From: Huiozyma naganishii CBS 8797
Taxonomy: Eukaryota; Ascomycota; Saccharomycetes; Saccharomycetales; Saccharomycetaceae
DNA length: 64,000 nt
NCBI RefSeq assembly: GCF_000348985.1
Contig: NC_035922.1
Location: forward strand, 819,604-883,603
Direction of reading: 5' to 3'
In this document: piece by piece, positions 37,765-47,435 of the stretch
Position numbering within the stretch: the stretch's first letter is position 1
Layout of the letters: the number at the start of each line of letters is the position of its first letter
Translations under genes and position numbers: made by a program
The notes under the pieces: generated by a model
Databases searched by the model: none
The model's input: the letters and a program-made list of their open reading frames with translations, nothing else
Told to the model about the DNA's origin: nothing

Positions 37765-40314
37765 ATGGCTGGTATCAAAGATAAGAAGTCCTCCAAAAAG
37801 GCTTCTGTTACTGCAGCGGAGAAGCAGCTGCCTCCAGTTGAAGTCGAGGTTAAGCGCGGCCCGCAGAGGCCTTACATCGTTTCGGGAACAAGCGATGAGA
37901 TCGTTCAGGAACGTGTTTCGACAAGCTTGGTGGATAAGCTATGTGTTGCCGGACTGATTTGTGTTGGTGCCGGTGTCAGATTCCAGAAGCTGGAGTGGCC
38001 CACCGCTCCAGTGTACCATGAAAGAGAAATTGCGACAGCAATTGAAAAATACGCCAATAAGGAATTCTTTGTTGCTATGGTGCCACCTTTCATTAACCTC
38101 ATGTACAGTGTGGTGGCTAAATTTGCTGGGTATGACGGGACTTTCCCCATTATCGAAGGCGACCTGTTGGACAAGAACGGTCCATATGTTGCCCTGAGAT
38201 TCTTCTCGTCTTTCCTAGGTCTGTTCACCAGTGTCCTTTTGTTTGCAACCTTGCGGTTGTCCGGTATTAAAAGTCTCGTAGCCGCAGCGGTTTCTGGTGC
38301 CTTTATCTTTGAAAATGGGCACACCACCGTTTCCCGTTTGTTTTTGGAGGACTCGCCTATCGCATTTCTAGTCGCTGTTTGTGTTTTCTTGTTCAAGAAA
38401 TCGGAACTGTACGATACTGGGTCTTGCAAATCGTACTCCTTCTTCGTCGGGTCACTCGTTGCTGCAGGCTGCTTGGTAGGATCCAAATGGAGCGGCGCCT
38501 TTATCATTGGCTGGATCTTCCTGATGCTGGCATGGAAGTTTATCCTACGCATTGGTGATCTGACCAAACCAGTCGTTGGGTCCATTAAGCACACGTTTGT
38601 CAAGGGGTTCCTTTTGCTAGTGGTCCCATTTGTGGTCTACATGGCTGTTTTCTTCGTGCACTTCCAATACACCACTGTGGCTTCTCACGACTCGAATATT
38701 TTGTCCGCAGCGTACAGAAACTCGTTGACTAATAGCAATATGGTCAACGACGTCAAGGGTCTAGTGCTTGTTGGCTCACGCATCTCTTTACGCCATGTCA
38801 ACACATACGGTGGCTATTTGCATTCTCATCAAATGTACTATCCAAAGGGATCTAACCAAAGACAAATTTCTTTGTACCCATTCATCGACGAAAACAACGA
38901 CTGGACCATCGAATTGTACGACCATCCAAACGAGGTCCTTGACGGTCTGACCAAGGTAATCGATGGGACTAAAATTAGGTTGAGGCACCCATCCCAATGT
39001 AGATTGCACTCGCATGACCATAAGCCACCTATCTCCGAGCACAGCGACTGGCAAAAGGAGGTCAGCTGCTACGGGTATGCAGGCTTTGACGGTGATGCAA
39101 ACGACGACTGGATTGTGGAAATCGACAAGAAAGCTTCCAAAAAGGGCCCAGCTCAACATGAAATCACCGCTATTGATACAAGATTCAGATTGAAGCACGC
39201 CATGACAGGTTGCTACTTGTTCTCCCACAACGTCAAACTAGCGGATATTGGTATGGACCAGCAGGAAGTGACGTGTGCCTCTTCTGGTATCGACTCTTTA
39301 ACGCTGTGGTACGTCGAAGAAAACGAGAACGACGATCTACCATTTGACACACCACGTGTCTCTTACTCTCCTATCAGTTTCTGGGCAAAGTTCAAAGAGA
39401 CCCATGAAAAGATGAAGTTTGCGATTCGTGTTTTGGAGTTGCCTCACTCTCATATATCATCTCCCCTATCTTGGCCTTTCATGCTAACCGGTAATGAGTT
39501 ATACAGTGTGAACTACGAAAATGTTTACTTTCTAGGGAACGCTATTATGTGGTGGTCGTCCACGCTTTTCATTGTTGTCTTTGGCGTTGTGTGCGCCTCA
39601 GAGCTGATTGCGTGGCAATTGGGCAAATCGATTCTTCAGGACTCATATTTGATCCGTTTCCACTTGGAATCTGTTGAGGATCTTTTGGGTTATGCTACTT
39701 TCATGACTCCCTTGATTCTTCTGGGAGGCAATCACTACATCAACGAGTACCTACCAGGTTACTACTTCGCCATCTTGGCGCTCGCACAAGGTTTGGACGC
39801 CATTGTCAACTTCTTGTTCAGAAAGAATAAACCTGTGGGTTACGCTATTGTGGCATCATTTATGATTGCTAACGTGTATTTCTTCAACAACCGTAAGGAC
39901 ATCATCTATGCTGGATTGGGGAACTCCGACGCATGTTACAAAACCCAATGGTTGAGTTCTTGGGATTACAACTGTGACAGTTACTACCTAACGTACGACG
40001 ACTACAAGGCCACAAGAACTCAAAACAGACTAACAGATGATTCCACTTCTCTGACGTTCATATTCCCTGAGTCTACAGTGCTAGGTGAATTTGATCAAGA
40101 GCCACCCGTCGTCCAACACGATGAGGACGGAGAGAGCAATGGGCTGAACGGTGATGAGGACGGAGAGAGCAATGGGCTGAACGGTGATGAGGATGTCGAT
40201 ATCATGGAGAGGTCGAACGTTGTCTACGTCGACGAAAACGGGAATAAGATCGCTCCCGAGGTCGTCAAGTCCATGGTGGAGGAGGAAGGTGCTATTTTGA
40301 ATAAAGGTGAATAA
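37765..40314 (+). CDS. PMT5: Divergent PMT1-family mannosyltransferase at the PMT5 position
   Basis: An 849-residue PMT with the full PMT plan: N-terminal cytosolic part, first membrane segment, catalytic loop, MIR repeats (about residues 330-520) with CRLHSHDHKPP, and a multi-spanning C-terminus. It lies right after PMT1, where S. cerevisiae has PMT5 (YDL093W, 743 residues). The loop that in Pmt1 reads VVFDEVHF is PVYHEREI here, so the catalytic Asp is replaced by His while the Glu stays. The PMT1 MDVHPPL segment is VAMVPPF. The C-terminal tail DENGNKIAPEVVKSMVEEEG closely resembles the tail of S. cerevisiae Pmt1, not Pmt5. Activity on its own is doubtful; it may act as a partner subunit. 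The ATG at 37765 is the first good start. Confidence 0.8.
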   Translation: MAGIKDKKSSKKASVTAAEKQLPPVEVEVKRGPQRPYIVSGTSDEIVQERVSTSLVDKLCVAGLICVGAGVRFQKLEWPTAPVYHEREIATAIEKYANKEFFVAMVPPFINLMYSVVAKFAGYDGTFPIIEGDLLDKNGPYVALRFFSSFLGLFTSVLLFATLRLSGIKSLVAAAVSGAFIFENGHTTVSRLFLEDSPIAFLVAVCVFLFKKSELYDTGSCKSYSFFVGSLVAAGCLVGSKWSGAFIIGWIFLMLAWKFILRIGDLTKPVVGSIKHTFVKGFLLLVVPFVVYMAVFFVHFQYTTVASHDSNILSAAYRNSLTNSNMVNDVKGLVLVGSRISLRHVNTYGGYLHSHQMYYPKGSNQRQISLYPFIDENNDWTIELYDHPNEVLDGLTKVIDGTKIRLRHPSQCRLHSHDHKPPISEHSDWQKEVSCYGYAGFDGDANDDWIVEIDKKASKKGPAQHEITAIDTRFRLKHAMTGCYLFSHNVKLADIGMDQQEVTCASSGIDSLTLWYVEENENDDLPFDTPRVSYSPISFWAKFKETHEKMKFAIRVLELPHSHISSPLSWPFMLTGNELYSVNYENVYFLGNAIMWWSSTLFIVVFGVVCASELIAWQLGKSILQDSYLIRFHLESVEDLLGYATFMTPLILLGGNHYINEYLPGYYFAILALAQGLDAIVNFLFRKNKPVGYAIVASFMIANVYFFNNRKDIIYAGLGNSDACYKTQWLSSWDYNCDSYYLTYDDYKATRTQNRLTDDSTSLTFIFPESTVLGEFDQEPPVVQHDEDGESNGLNGDEDGESNGLNGDEDVDIMERSNVVYVDENGNKIAPEVVKSMVEEEGAILNKGE
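40120..40185 (+). repeat. Perfect 33-base tandem duplication in the PMT tail
   Basis: Units 40120-40152 and 40153-40185 are identical and encode DEDGESNGLNG twice, followed by a partial third unit (DED). Perfect identity suggests a recent or unstable minisatellite in the cytosolic tail. Confidence 0.9.
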
Positions 40315-40557
40315 TAGTATCATTGTTTCGCCCCTTTGGCGTCCACAATGAGACCCCGTTGTAACGATGTATAGAATATTTACAGGTCAACAGTTACCAC
40401 TTCAATAATAGTGTCTGATCCAATGTGACGATATTTTTCAAAATTTCGAAAAACTTTGAACAAATGCTTGTTTGACAACAAGGTTTCAGGGAATTTCGGT
40501 CGCAGGACAGTCCGTTCAGTGTGGTGCCCTGGGTTGGATTCAAACAAGAGCTTGGCC

Positions 40558-40992
40558 ATGGTTAACGAGGGTTGTGTACCTGCCAGCGAATTCCTGGTGA
40601 AAACGGCAGAGTTTTTCAAATTGGCCAACGAGAAGCATATAGCAGTCCGTTTGACAGCCAAAAGATTGATAAAAGTGGACGAGGTAGACGGGAACGATGA
40701 GTTCAATGCCACCGAATTGCCAAAGTTTGACATATCGAGAGAATCCTCTTTAAAAACGGATCCTGAGGCAATCACTCAGGAACAATACAGTTTACTGATT
40801 CGCATATCCTTTGGTTCGCATGCAAAGAAAACCAAGTGTTCAACCGTTGTCAGTGCTGCTGACTTGGACAAATTTTGGCAGGAGTACTCATCTGTCGTAA
40901 AGACAGGTATGGTTGGGCTTGTCAAGAAGAAGAAGAAGAGGAAGGGCAAGAACGTTGTGTCCAAGGACAAGAAGAAGAAGGCCAAGAAATAA
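40558..40992 (+). CDS. SRP14: Srp14, signal recognition particle Alu-domain subunit
   Basis: A 144-residue protein. The SRP14 fold shows FFKLANEKHIAVRLTAKRLI near the N-terminus and the conserved SFGSHAKKTKCSTVV and FWQEYSSVVKTGM segments. The C-terminus is a Lys-rich RNA-binding tail. In yeast Srp14 acts as a homodimer on scR1 and mediates elongation arrest. An upstream in-frame ATG at 40456 would add 34 residues not seen in the family, so MVNEGCVPASEF at 40558 is preferred; the S. cerevisiae protein has 146 residues. Matches YDL092W. Confidence 0.94.
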   Translation: MVNEGCVPASEFLVKTAEFFKLANEKHIAVRLTAKRLIKVDEVDGNDEFNATELPKFDISRESSLKTDPEAITQEQYSLLIRISFGSHAKKTKCSTVVSAADLDKFWQEYSSVVKTGMVGLVKKKKKRKGKNVVSKDKKKKAKK

Positions 40993-41111
40993 CGCATTAT
41001 TCACTGAACTGCACAGGCAATTCTATCCTTAATATGTAATATAAAACGTATGTTTTGTAAAGTTGAGTACCATTATCATCCATTGTTACCTCTCTGATCA
41101 GCTCATAAACT

Positions 41112-42455
41112 CTAAGCATCATCATCCAAAGCCTCGAATAATACCGTACCTGATGGATAGATGGCAGGTTCATCCTTGATCCTAGCCTCAGGGTCTAACT
41201 CTTGCCTGGGCGCCGGGGATATCAGTCGAAAACTGTAGCGATGTCTGTAGTTTGTTGGGGGTTCGCTCACATTGTCGTCTTCCTCAGGGGAGTCCAAAAG
41301 GTTGTTCATTTTGAGTTCAACAAAGGCGTATATCTCTTCGATTGGTAATGTGGCCGAAAAGCTGCGGGTTATTCTACTATTGTCACCTAAACGAATGGCA
41401 ACACGGCAAGCATCATTATACAATCCCCTTGTGGGCTCTGGCTCTAAATTGGCTTTTCTCCAGAGTAGCCATTGCCGTTTGAGGGTTCTTTCTTGGATCT
41501 CATTCTGCGCTCTTTCTTCGGCTTCGTTTCTTTGGCGGTCCCTCTCCTGATCATGTCTCAAAGATTCCCTAAATCTTGAATCCTGTTGCTCCCTGATTAA
41601 CCTTTCCATTTCTCTGTTTTGCCTTTTCTGGGCCAGTTTGACTAGCTGAGGATACGCTTTCGCTAGGATGGCATCAAATTTCTGGGCGGTATATCCCTCC
41701 AGCGACCCTTCATATTTCCCTATCAATTCCATCCTCGTATTGTCTTTCATCGATAGAACACCAATGAAGGGCATGTGTCTTATTTTCAAGGAGTTCGCGA
41801 CCTGTAAACCCTCCGGAGTGGTAATGTCACCAAACCAAAGGAATATTTGATATGTCTGAACAGCGTTGATAAAGGGTTCAGAGCATAAAATTTTCTCCAC
41901 AAATTCCATTCGATTGGGCACTAGTGGATCGTGGATATATATAAGCCCAAATTTTATCTGACTGATGCATTGCTCTAGCAGGTCTGTGTAACACTGCTGT
42001 ACTAGATTACTCGGTATCACACTGGATTCTGAATTATAAACAGACCCAAATGTGAAGGCGCCTTCCGTACTTGGGACCGACTGTGACGACAGTTCCTCTA
42101 AAAGTCTCGTGGACTCTGTAGCATGATCGTGTACTGATTTATGTTTCCTGTTGTACATGTTCGCAAAATTGAACACTGGTTTAATCAGGCCCAGAAGCAA
42201 TATAATACCTGTAAGGGAATAGTACAAAATCAGTAACGGAATCTGTAAGAGTGCTGACATTGCTATTACTCCAGCTTGTCTCCCAGATATATGAGGAGCT
42301 TGTTGCGCTTCCTGGTATGCATTTCCTGGTCCTGTAGGTCCCCCCTCCGTGGGGAATCCTCCGGGCATTGACAGGGGGCTTTCTGACGAAGGCTCTTGGC
42401 CTAGCCTCTGTCCCCTTTCGGGATAAAATGCCCTCCTAAATATATCTAACGACAT
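41112..42455 (-). CDS. UBX3: Ubx3, membrane-linked UBX-domain Cdc48 adaptor
   Basis: A 447-residue protein (S. cerevisiae 455). A hydrophobic hairpin-like segment at about residues 66-92 (PLLILYYSLTGIILLLGLI) fits membrane insertion. A UAS thioredoxin-like region follows (about 140-280), then a charged coiled coil, then the C-terminal UBX domain (about 340-447) that binds Cdc48. Ubx3 belongs to the Fas-associated-factor family, and in S. cerevisiae is part of the Dsc ubiquitin ligase system and linked to endocytosis. The first codon of the frame is TTG; the next codon is the ATG used. Matches YDL091C. Confidence 0.92.
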   Translation of the reverse strand: MSLDIFRRAFYPERGQRLGQEPSSESPLSMPGGFPTEGGPTGPGNAYQEAQQAPHISGRQAGVIAMSALLQIPLLILYYSLTGIILLLGLIKPVFNFANMYNRKHKSVHDHATESTRLLEELSSQSVPSTEGAFTFGSVYNSESSVIPSNLVQQCYTDLLEQCISQIKFGLIYIHDPLVPNRMEFVEKILCSEPFINAVQTYQIFLWFGDITTPEGLQVANSLKIRHMPFIGVLSMKDNTRMELIGKYEGSLEGYTAQKFDAILAKAYPQLVKLAQKRQNREMERLIREQQDSRFRESLRHDQERDRQRNEAEERAQNEIQERTLKRQWLLWRKANLEPEPTRGLYNDACRVAIRLGDNSRITRSFSATLPIEEIYAFVELKMNNLLDSPEEDDNVSEPPTNYRHRYSFRLISPAPRQELDPEARIKDEPAIYPSGTVLFEALDDDA

Positions 42456-42660
42456 CAACTATCTTGTCCTGTGGTAGTCTATCCAACCAAGGTCATATAC
42501 GACCCTCTTTAAAACTGTCACCTTACATACCTAAGGTAAAAGTCTCTTTGATATTTGAGTAGAAAAGGGCAAAAAAACTATGAGGGAAGGCTCTCAATGA
42601 ATATCAACTCTGCGGTGTCTCTGGGTGGCAGTTGGGATAAGTATGCACATTAAATACGTG

Positions 42661-43962
42661 TTATTTATGGTGGAAGTACTCGGCAAACTGTCTCAGATTT
42701 ACAACAGGCACTCCGTAAACCGGGTTGATTGGTGAAAGACCTGATGTCTTGAATCGTAGTTTAGTGTTGGTAGTGGATTCGATGTGGAGCGCTGGGGAAC
42801 TTCGAACAGGGCCATCTTGCGATGTCTCCGTGTATATAGCTTCTGTAATTGCCAGTCCCAGTAAAACGTAGTTCGTATGGTACAGATCTGCGTGCTTACC
42901 GGGTTTGTCGCGAAGGCCTGGCATGGCCGGATCTTGACAGCATTGGCAGATGTACTCGTGTAATGCGTTCTTATCGATTGGGCACACGTATCCCTTGGTC
43001 TCCAGTATCGCTCCTGTAGCCCCGACCCAGAAGCTGTAGCAACCGTCAACTAGCTTATTGTTCCTCCCATTTAGTCCCTTTTCCTCGTTCAATTGGCGTG
43101 CGCTACACCATTCGAGAAGTTTATCGACATTGATCTGGTCTAATGCATCCAAAATCATTAAACTGGCTACGGCACAAAAGGTATACCCGCCGTGCGCCTC
43201 ATCTTCCTGTGGACAGCCACCAAATCCACCTTCATAAGTTTGACAGGACACAAGATACTGCACGACTCCTTGTACTAACTCTTCGGTCATGATATTGAGC
43301 ATAGATGCGATACTTAGTGCACAGTATACACCTCTTGTATCCACTTCTCCAACTTCTACACAGGTTTTGAAGCCACCATTGGATTGCTTCAATGAGAGCA
43401 ACCATTGATAAATGGATTCCCTGTCGATGTAATCCCAGCAGTTTTCGATATTACCGCATAATGCAAGTGCGTTTATGGAGGCATAAGTCCCCGCTATATG
43501 TGGCATTTGACCTATACCACCACCAAATGGGCCCATTTTCTCCGTTTTTGAAGACCCGATGACATTCAGCTTCTTTGCCATCATAATCTTAACATCATCA
43601 TTGAGCCATTCTTCATTCAAAGATGCCAAGGAATTTGCGACCCAATATAGCATCCAGGGTTGTGATGCATCTAGTGCAGTCATTTGCGGCGGCAATGGCT
43701 GCGCAAGAACGTAATCGAGATACTCTCTGTGAAAGTCCTTGTGTAACGGTTCGATTTCGCATTGCAAAAGCTCCTTACAGGACATAAGTACCTTCTGACG
43801 ATCAATGGTTGTCTCAGTCTCTACCTCTTTCATGATCGGTATAACTTCCTCTTCTGCCGCTCCTTGACCACCTTCCGCAGCAATTTGTTCTTGAACGGAA
43901 CGTTTACGTCCGAGCAAGGACGAGTCTATAAACCTCGCCCTTCTCAATTGCGACTGATCCAT
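42661..43962 (-). CDS. RAM1: Ram1, protein farnesyltransferase beta subunit
   Basis: A 433-residue alpha-alpha barrel (S. cerevisiae 431) that with Ram2 farnesylates CaaX proteins such as Ras and a-factor. Prenyltransferase repeats carry NGGFKTCVEVGEVDTRGVYCAL, YEGGFGGCPQEDEAHGGYTFC, KLVDGCYSFWVG and YHTNYVLLGLA. The zinc ligands expected in this family (Asp and Cys in VDGCYSFW and His in YHTNY) are present. The frame reaches a TTG at 43995; the ATG at 43962 (MDQSQLRRARFI) gives the right length. Matches YDL090C. Confidence 0.96.
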   Translation of the reverse strand: MDQSQLRRARFIDSSLLGRKRSVQEQIAAEGGQGAAEEEVIPIMKEVETETTIDRQKVLMSCKELLQCEIEPLHKDFHREYLDYVLAQPLPPQMTALDASQPWMLYWVANSLASLNEEWLNDDVKIMMAKKLNVIGSSKTEKMGPFGGGIGQMPHIAGTYASINALALCGNIENCWDYIDRESIYQWLLSLKQSNGGFKTCVEVGEVDTRGVYCALSIASMLNIMTEELVQGVVQYLVSCQTYEGGFGGCPQEDEAHGGYTFCAVASLMILDALDQINVDKLLEWCSARQLNEEKGLNGRNNKLVDGCYSFWVGATGAILETKGYVCPIDKNALHEYICQCCQDPAMPGLRDKPGKHADLYHTNYVLLGLAITEAIYTETSQDGPVRSSPALHIESTTNTKLRFKTSGLSPINPVYGVPVVNLRQFAEYFHHK

Positions 43963-44177
43963 TATGAGATATCTACCGTACTGTCTCTGTATCAAGATGA
44001 AACAGTGGTAGCGCTGGTACTGCCAAATTCGATGTTTTCAACCGCACTAAAACCTCAACTCGTTCTTTGTGACAAAATCACCGGAAGGATTTATCTGCCC
44101 CGATGAGCAACAGAAAGGCAACCGTGGTCTCCTGCACCTCCACAACCCTATAAAGACCTACAGTGGCGCACTTTTGG

Positions 44178-45482
44178 ATGGTAATGAACCGACATGGGTC
44201 AACAAGTAGTCGTACAGTGGGTGCTACGACGTCTGCTGGTCTTGACCAGAACTTTGGGAACATCGATGAATTAGGGTGGTTTAAATGGGTATGGTACATT
44301 ACAACCAAACTGACCATATCAGATATCGTCTTGATGATACAGGAGCGTGTTGAGCTAGTTGACTGGGATGAAAAGGCAGATTCTATCGCAAAACCTCTCG
44401 GGATCTGTTTGATTACGTTGACATACTCTATTAGGTTTCTTCAGGATAACCTTATACGACCCAACTCTATAGCACTATACGGGTCTGGTACAAACCATGC
44501 CGGTGACGCAGAGGTATTTGACTTGTCTAAGTCCAAGAAGTTACGCGAGATGGATTACCTGCCACAATTTCCAACTTCCATCCCTAACCTAGGGAGCCAC
44601 CAGCAAATTGAACAGAAATGGTATTTCCGCCTGTTACGGTCTCTGGATAAAGTTACCACCGGTATATCAGTGGTTTGCATATGTTTGAATCTGTTTGTCA
44701 GCTACAAGTTTTTGTTTGGTCACTTCAGATTGTACTCCCTTTTTTATTCTGTTGACCGTCCAAGTGGATCTCCAAACATCGTTATACTCTCTCTGGATGA
44801 ACTAAATGACGATGGTGCATGGGGGATAACATTGGAAAATACACATTGGTCTTTTTGGACAATATGCCGTTATCTCTTGTTCCGTTGGAGGTCTCGTATC
44901 AGACGTAAGCAGGCTCGTTTAGATGATGGCGGTGATGGGACTACCAAAGACTACTATTACCAACTAAGGAAATGGACCCCATCAAGATTTATGACTACCC
45001 TTTTTATTTATTATCCCCCGACTTGTTTGGTGTTTCTCTGCTTGATGGAGGCAAGTTTCTCGATGTTAGGTGCCATTGTCGTCCATCAGTTCTTGTTTAA
45101 AATGATCATTGGAAGATATTTGGTTAGAATTACAGATGATTCCATTTTGTCAAAGTCTTTAATGGATGAGTATATTCAGAAGGCAATCAACCCTCTGACA
45201 AACAAACAAATGCAAGATGCACAAACTGGCGCTACATTTTATGATGAGTTTGGAGACGTGAAATTTTTCCCTGCTACAACTTCAAGTAAAAGGAATATAT
45301 TCCAGAGCCACGACATTGGCGGGGAACTAATCAAGCAAAGTTATGACAAAAGTGAGGGTAGTTTCAAAGATTTCGCAAAAGGCGAAAGAGAAGCTCAGAA
45401 TAGAATATTTGTTCCTCCCAAACAATTTCACCGCTTTCGTGTACGAAATCAAAATTCGCAATCACAAAATTGGAGAAGATAG
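44178..45482 (+). CDS. NUR1: Nur1, nuclear-rim membrane protein
   Basis: A 434-residue protein with several hydrophobic spans (about residues 77-95, 175-200, 270-315) and conserved segments RLLQDNLI-like (RFLQDNLIRPNS), FDLSKSKKLRE and YYQLRKWTPSRFM. In S. cerevisiae Nur1 pairs with Heh1 (CLIP) to anchor rDNA to the inner nuclear membrane and is released by Cdc14. The frame begins with GTG at 44163; ATGs follow at 44178 and 44184, and I use the first. It is about 50 residues shorter than S. cerevisiae Nur1 (484), mostly in the C-terminal tail. Matches YDL089W; the next expected gene, ASM4, is not here. Confidence 0.88.
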   Translation: MVMNRHGSTSSRTVGATTSAGLDQNFGNIDELGWFKWVWYITTKLTISDIVLMIQERVELVDWDEKADSIAKPLGICLITLTYSIRFLQDNLIRPNSIALYGSGTNHAGDAEVFDLSKSKKLREMDYLPQFPTSIPNLGSHQQIEQKWYFRLLRSLDKVTTGISVVCICLNLFVSYKFLFGHFRLYSLFYSVDRPSGSPNIVILSLDELNDDGAWGITLENTHWSFWTICRYLLFRWRSRIRRKQARLDDGGDGTTKDYYYQLRKWTPSRFMTTLFIYYPPTCLVFLCLMEASFSMLGAIVVHQFLFKMIIGRYLVRITDDSILSKSLMDEYIQKAINPLTNKQMQDAQTGATFYDEFGDVKFFPATTSSKRNIFQSHDIGGELIKQSYDKSEGSFKDFAKGEREAQNRIFVPPKQFHRFRVRNQNSQSQNWRR

Positions 45483-45613
45483 TTGAATTTTGCAGTCACC
45501 CAATGGTCAAGCGTTACAAAATGAACTTTCCTCCTTGGCCTAAGCAGTTCAAATACGTAGTATTGTTTTCAAGATACTCTGGATATATAACATATATATT
45601 CTGGCATTTATAT

Positions 45614-46375
45614 TCAAGTTTTTATAATCTTCTTCCTATAAATATTGTAATCTTCCCTCATTTTAACGTACCCTAGATGAACTTTGCCCAAAAAATGATC
45701 TGCTAATCTTCTATCAGTGTCCAGTCTCGAAAGGTATGCTCCGCACACTTCACACACTTGTAATTTTTGCTGCGCGCTTTGGCCCACATTTTCCGTGATG
45801 TTCTTGATCTTTTTCGCTACTACTTTCCTGTTGTCTTGCATTTCTTGCAGTTTGACAGACTGTTGCATTGCCTTAACTACTTCATTGTGTTCTATGAGAG
45901 AATCTATTTCCTGCATCATAAGTCCTATGCGCGTGTCCAACTCATCTAATTCATTAGTCACTTGTTGAATCTTTGCACGCTCCTCGGGTGTGTGTTCAAG
46001 CCTTTTCAATGCAATCCGCGTCTGCCCATTGCAATCGTTGATAAATTTGGAGAGTATAGTAAAGTACTCCCTTTCAAAGTTTAAGAAATCGTGGCCCTGT
46101 TTCTTCATTTTCTCATATTGCATCTTGTATTTCAGTAAATGTATCTGAGGACACTTCCCCATACTCTGTTTGGAGTTTTGGAAGAGGTCATACGGACACG
46201 ACCCGACAAGGTATGCCTTACAGACCCGCGCGTCACTTAGTCCAAAGTCCTTCTTGGGACCTGATATATGTACATGCGCTGCCCTTGAGTGTCTATGATT
46301 ACCGCTAAACCTCAAAAAATCCTTCCCTACTAGCTGATCTATCAGCTTCCTTTGCTCCGCATCATATATACCCAT
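45614..46375 (-). CDS. LUC7: Luc7, U1 snRNP protein
   Basis: A 253-residue protein (S. cerevisiae 261). Two zinc fingers are present: a CCCH-type near the N-terminus (CKAYLVGSCPYDLF followed by KCPQIH) and a C2H2-type near the C-terminus (CEVCGAYLSRLD followed by HFLGKVH). Between them is a coiled coil. Luc7 stabilises the U1 snRNA-5' splice site duplex and influences the choice of weak sites. The frame opens at TTG 46396; ATG 46375 (MGIYDAEQRKL) fits the family start. Matches YDL087C. Confidence 0.96.
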   Translation of the reverse strand: MGIYDAEQRKLIDQLVGKDFLRFSGNHRHSRAAHVHISGPKKDFGLSDARVCKAYLVGSCPYDLFQNSKQSMGKCPQIHLLKYKMQYEKMKKQGHDFLNFEREYFTILSKFINDCNGQTRIALKRLEHTPEERAKIQQVTNELDELDTRIGLMMQEIDSLIEHNEVVKAMQQSVKLQEMQDNRKVVAKKIKNITENVGQSAQQKLQVCEVCGAYLSRLDTDRRLADHFLGKVHLGYVKMREDYNIYRKKIIKT

Positions 46376-46581
46376 TGGGAATGTCCGTGTACGCAATCGA
46401 TTATCACCTCTCTCACTTTACAATGTGAATCCGTTTCAACCATATCAGTTCTCATATTCAAAAATTGCGATGCCATTTTTCTTTTTAAAATTAAGGTGGT
46501 GGACAAAAAAGAGTGAAGGTAAAGATGACACAAAATAGCGAGTTTCGCAAGCAATAAGACAGATATAATATTAGGTGTTTC

Positions 46582-47379
46582 ATGTTGAGCAAATTGATTA
46601 TCAAGGGGGTGGAATTTACCTACAGCAAGCTTAATACAGGGGTAAAGCTTTCCGTGGATGAAGAACAACACATTCTTTTTTTAAGTAGTGGCACCACTAA
46701 AGAGTTTGACCTTTTAAATACTGTTTTTATAAGCGAACTCCTTTTACGGTTTCCAGGTTGCAGTATTATCAATTTAGGATCTTTATCAACTTTGGAAGTG
46801 TTTGACGAAAGGTATCATTATATATACTGTGACTTTAAAAGCGAACGTTCGGTAGATCATGCTTTGAAGAAACTGTTCTTGCATCCCCTCTCCACACATT
46901 TCAATATGGTAATAAATAATGTCCACGAGGGAATCCAAACCGTTTATGATCGCACCATTGACTTTCAAGATGTGGCTCAAATAAGAGACTGTTTACGAGC
47001 CAATTTGACACATATTATGATAATTTTAAAAAATGTCTTACAAAGGGGGGTCAGAAATGAAGATCCTTTATATGTCGTTAGCATGAGCTCTACAATTACT
47101 TTAGATGTGAAGGAGTATGCAATTGGCTATACTTCCGCCAAAGCTGGACTGGCACACTTTATGGATTCTTTAAGTTCTGAAGTGGAAAAAGAATGTAAGT
47201 CTTTCTTAGTGTTTCTGCCCTACCAGCTAAGTACTGATGACGTTCCAGTCCTAGTTGATGACCTTCTTAAGGATTTTCACCATGGAAGACAGGGAGCAAA
47301 AGTATGTCACTTGCCAACAGAAGTCAACAGAATACATATTAGAAAAGATGCACTTAAGTTGTTGAAAGAATGGATGTAG
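46582..47379 (+). CDS. Degenerate short-chain dehydrogenase-like protein
   Basis: A 265-residue protein with an SDR fold in its middle and end. It keeps the NN doublet of NNAG (Asn112-Asn113) and the positions of the catalytic tetrad: Asn141, Ser169/Ser170, Tyr183 and Lys187 (YTSAK). The glycine-rich cofactor motif is lost: the expected TGxxxGxG is SSGTTKEFD (residues 35-43), and the usual acidic residue after strand 2 is not evident. It may therefore bind cofactor poorly or have a structural or regulatory role; this is inference. I do not recognise a syntenic counterpart in S. cerevisiae (ASM4 or NUP53/YIM1 would be expected nearby). It ends 56 bases before the convergent T5orf172-type gene. 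Confidence 0.7.
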   Translation: MLSKLIIKGVEFTYSKLNTGVKLSVDEEQHILFLSSGTTKEFDLLNTVFISELLLRFPGCSIINLGSLSTLEVFDERYHYIYCDFKSERSVDHALKKLFLHPLSTHFNMVINNVHEGIQTVYDRTIDFQDVAQIRDCLRANLTHIMIILKNVLQRGVRNEDPLYVVSMSSTITLDVKEYAIGYTSAKAGLAHFMDSLSSEVEKECKSFLVFLPYQLSTDDVPVLVDDLLKDFHHGRQGAKVCHLPTEVNRIHIRKDALKLLKEWM

Positions 47380-47435
47380 GTTGTTTGATATATGCTTTGA
47401 AGATATCTTTAATTATGTAGGATTTGTATCCATCA

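Noticed and set aside
37905..38603. 232-codon frame opposite the second PMT gene
   Set aside because: Shadow of a conserved membrane protein; no supporting features.
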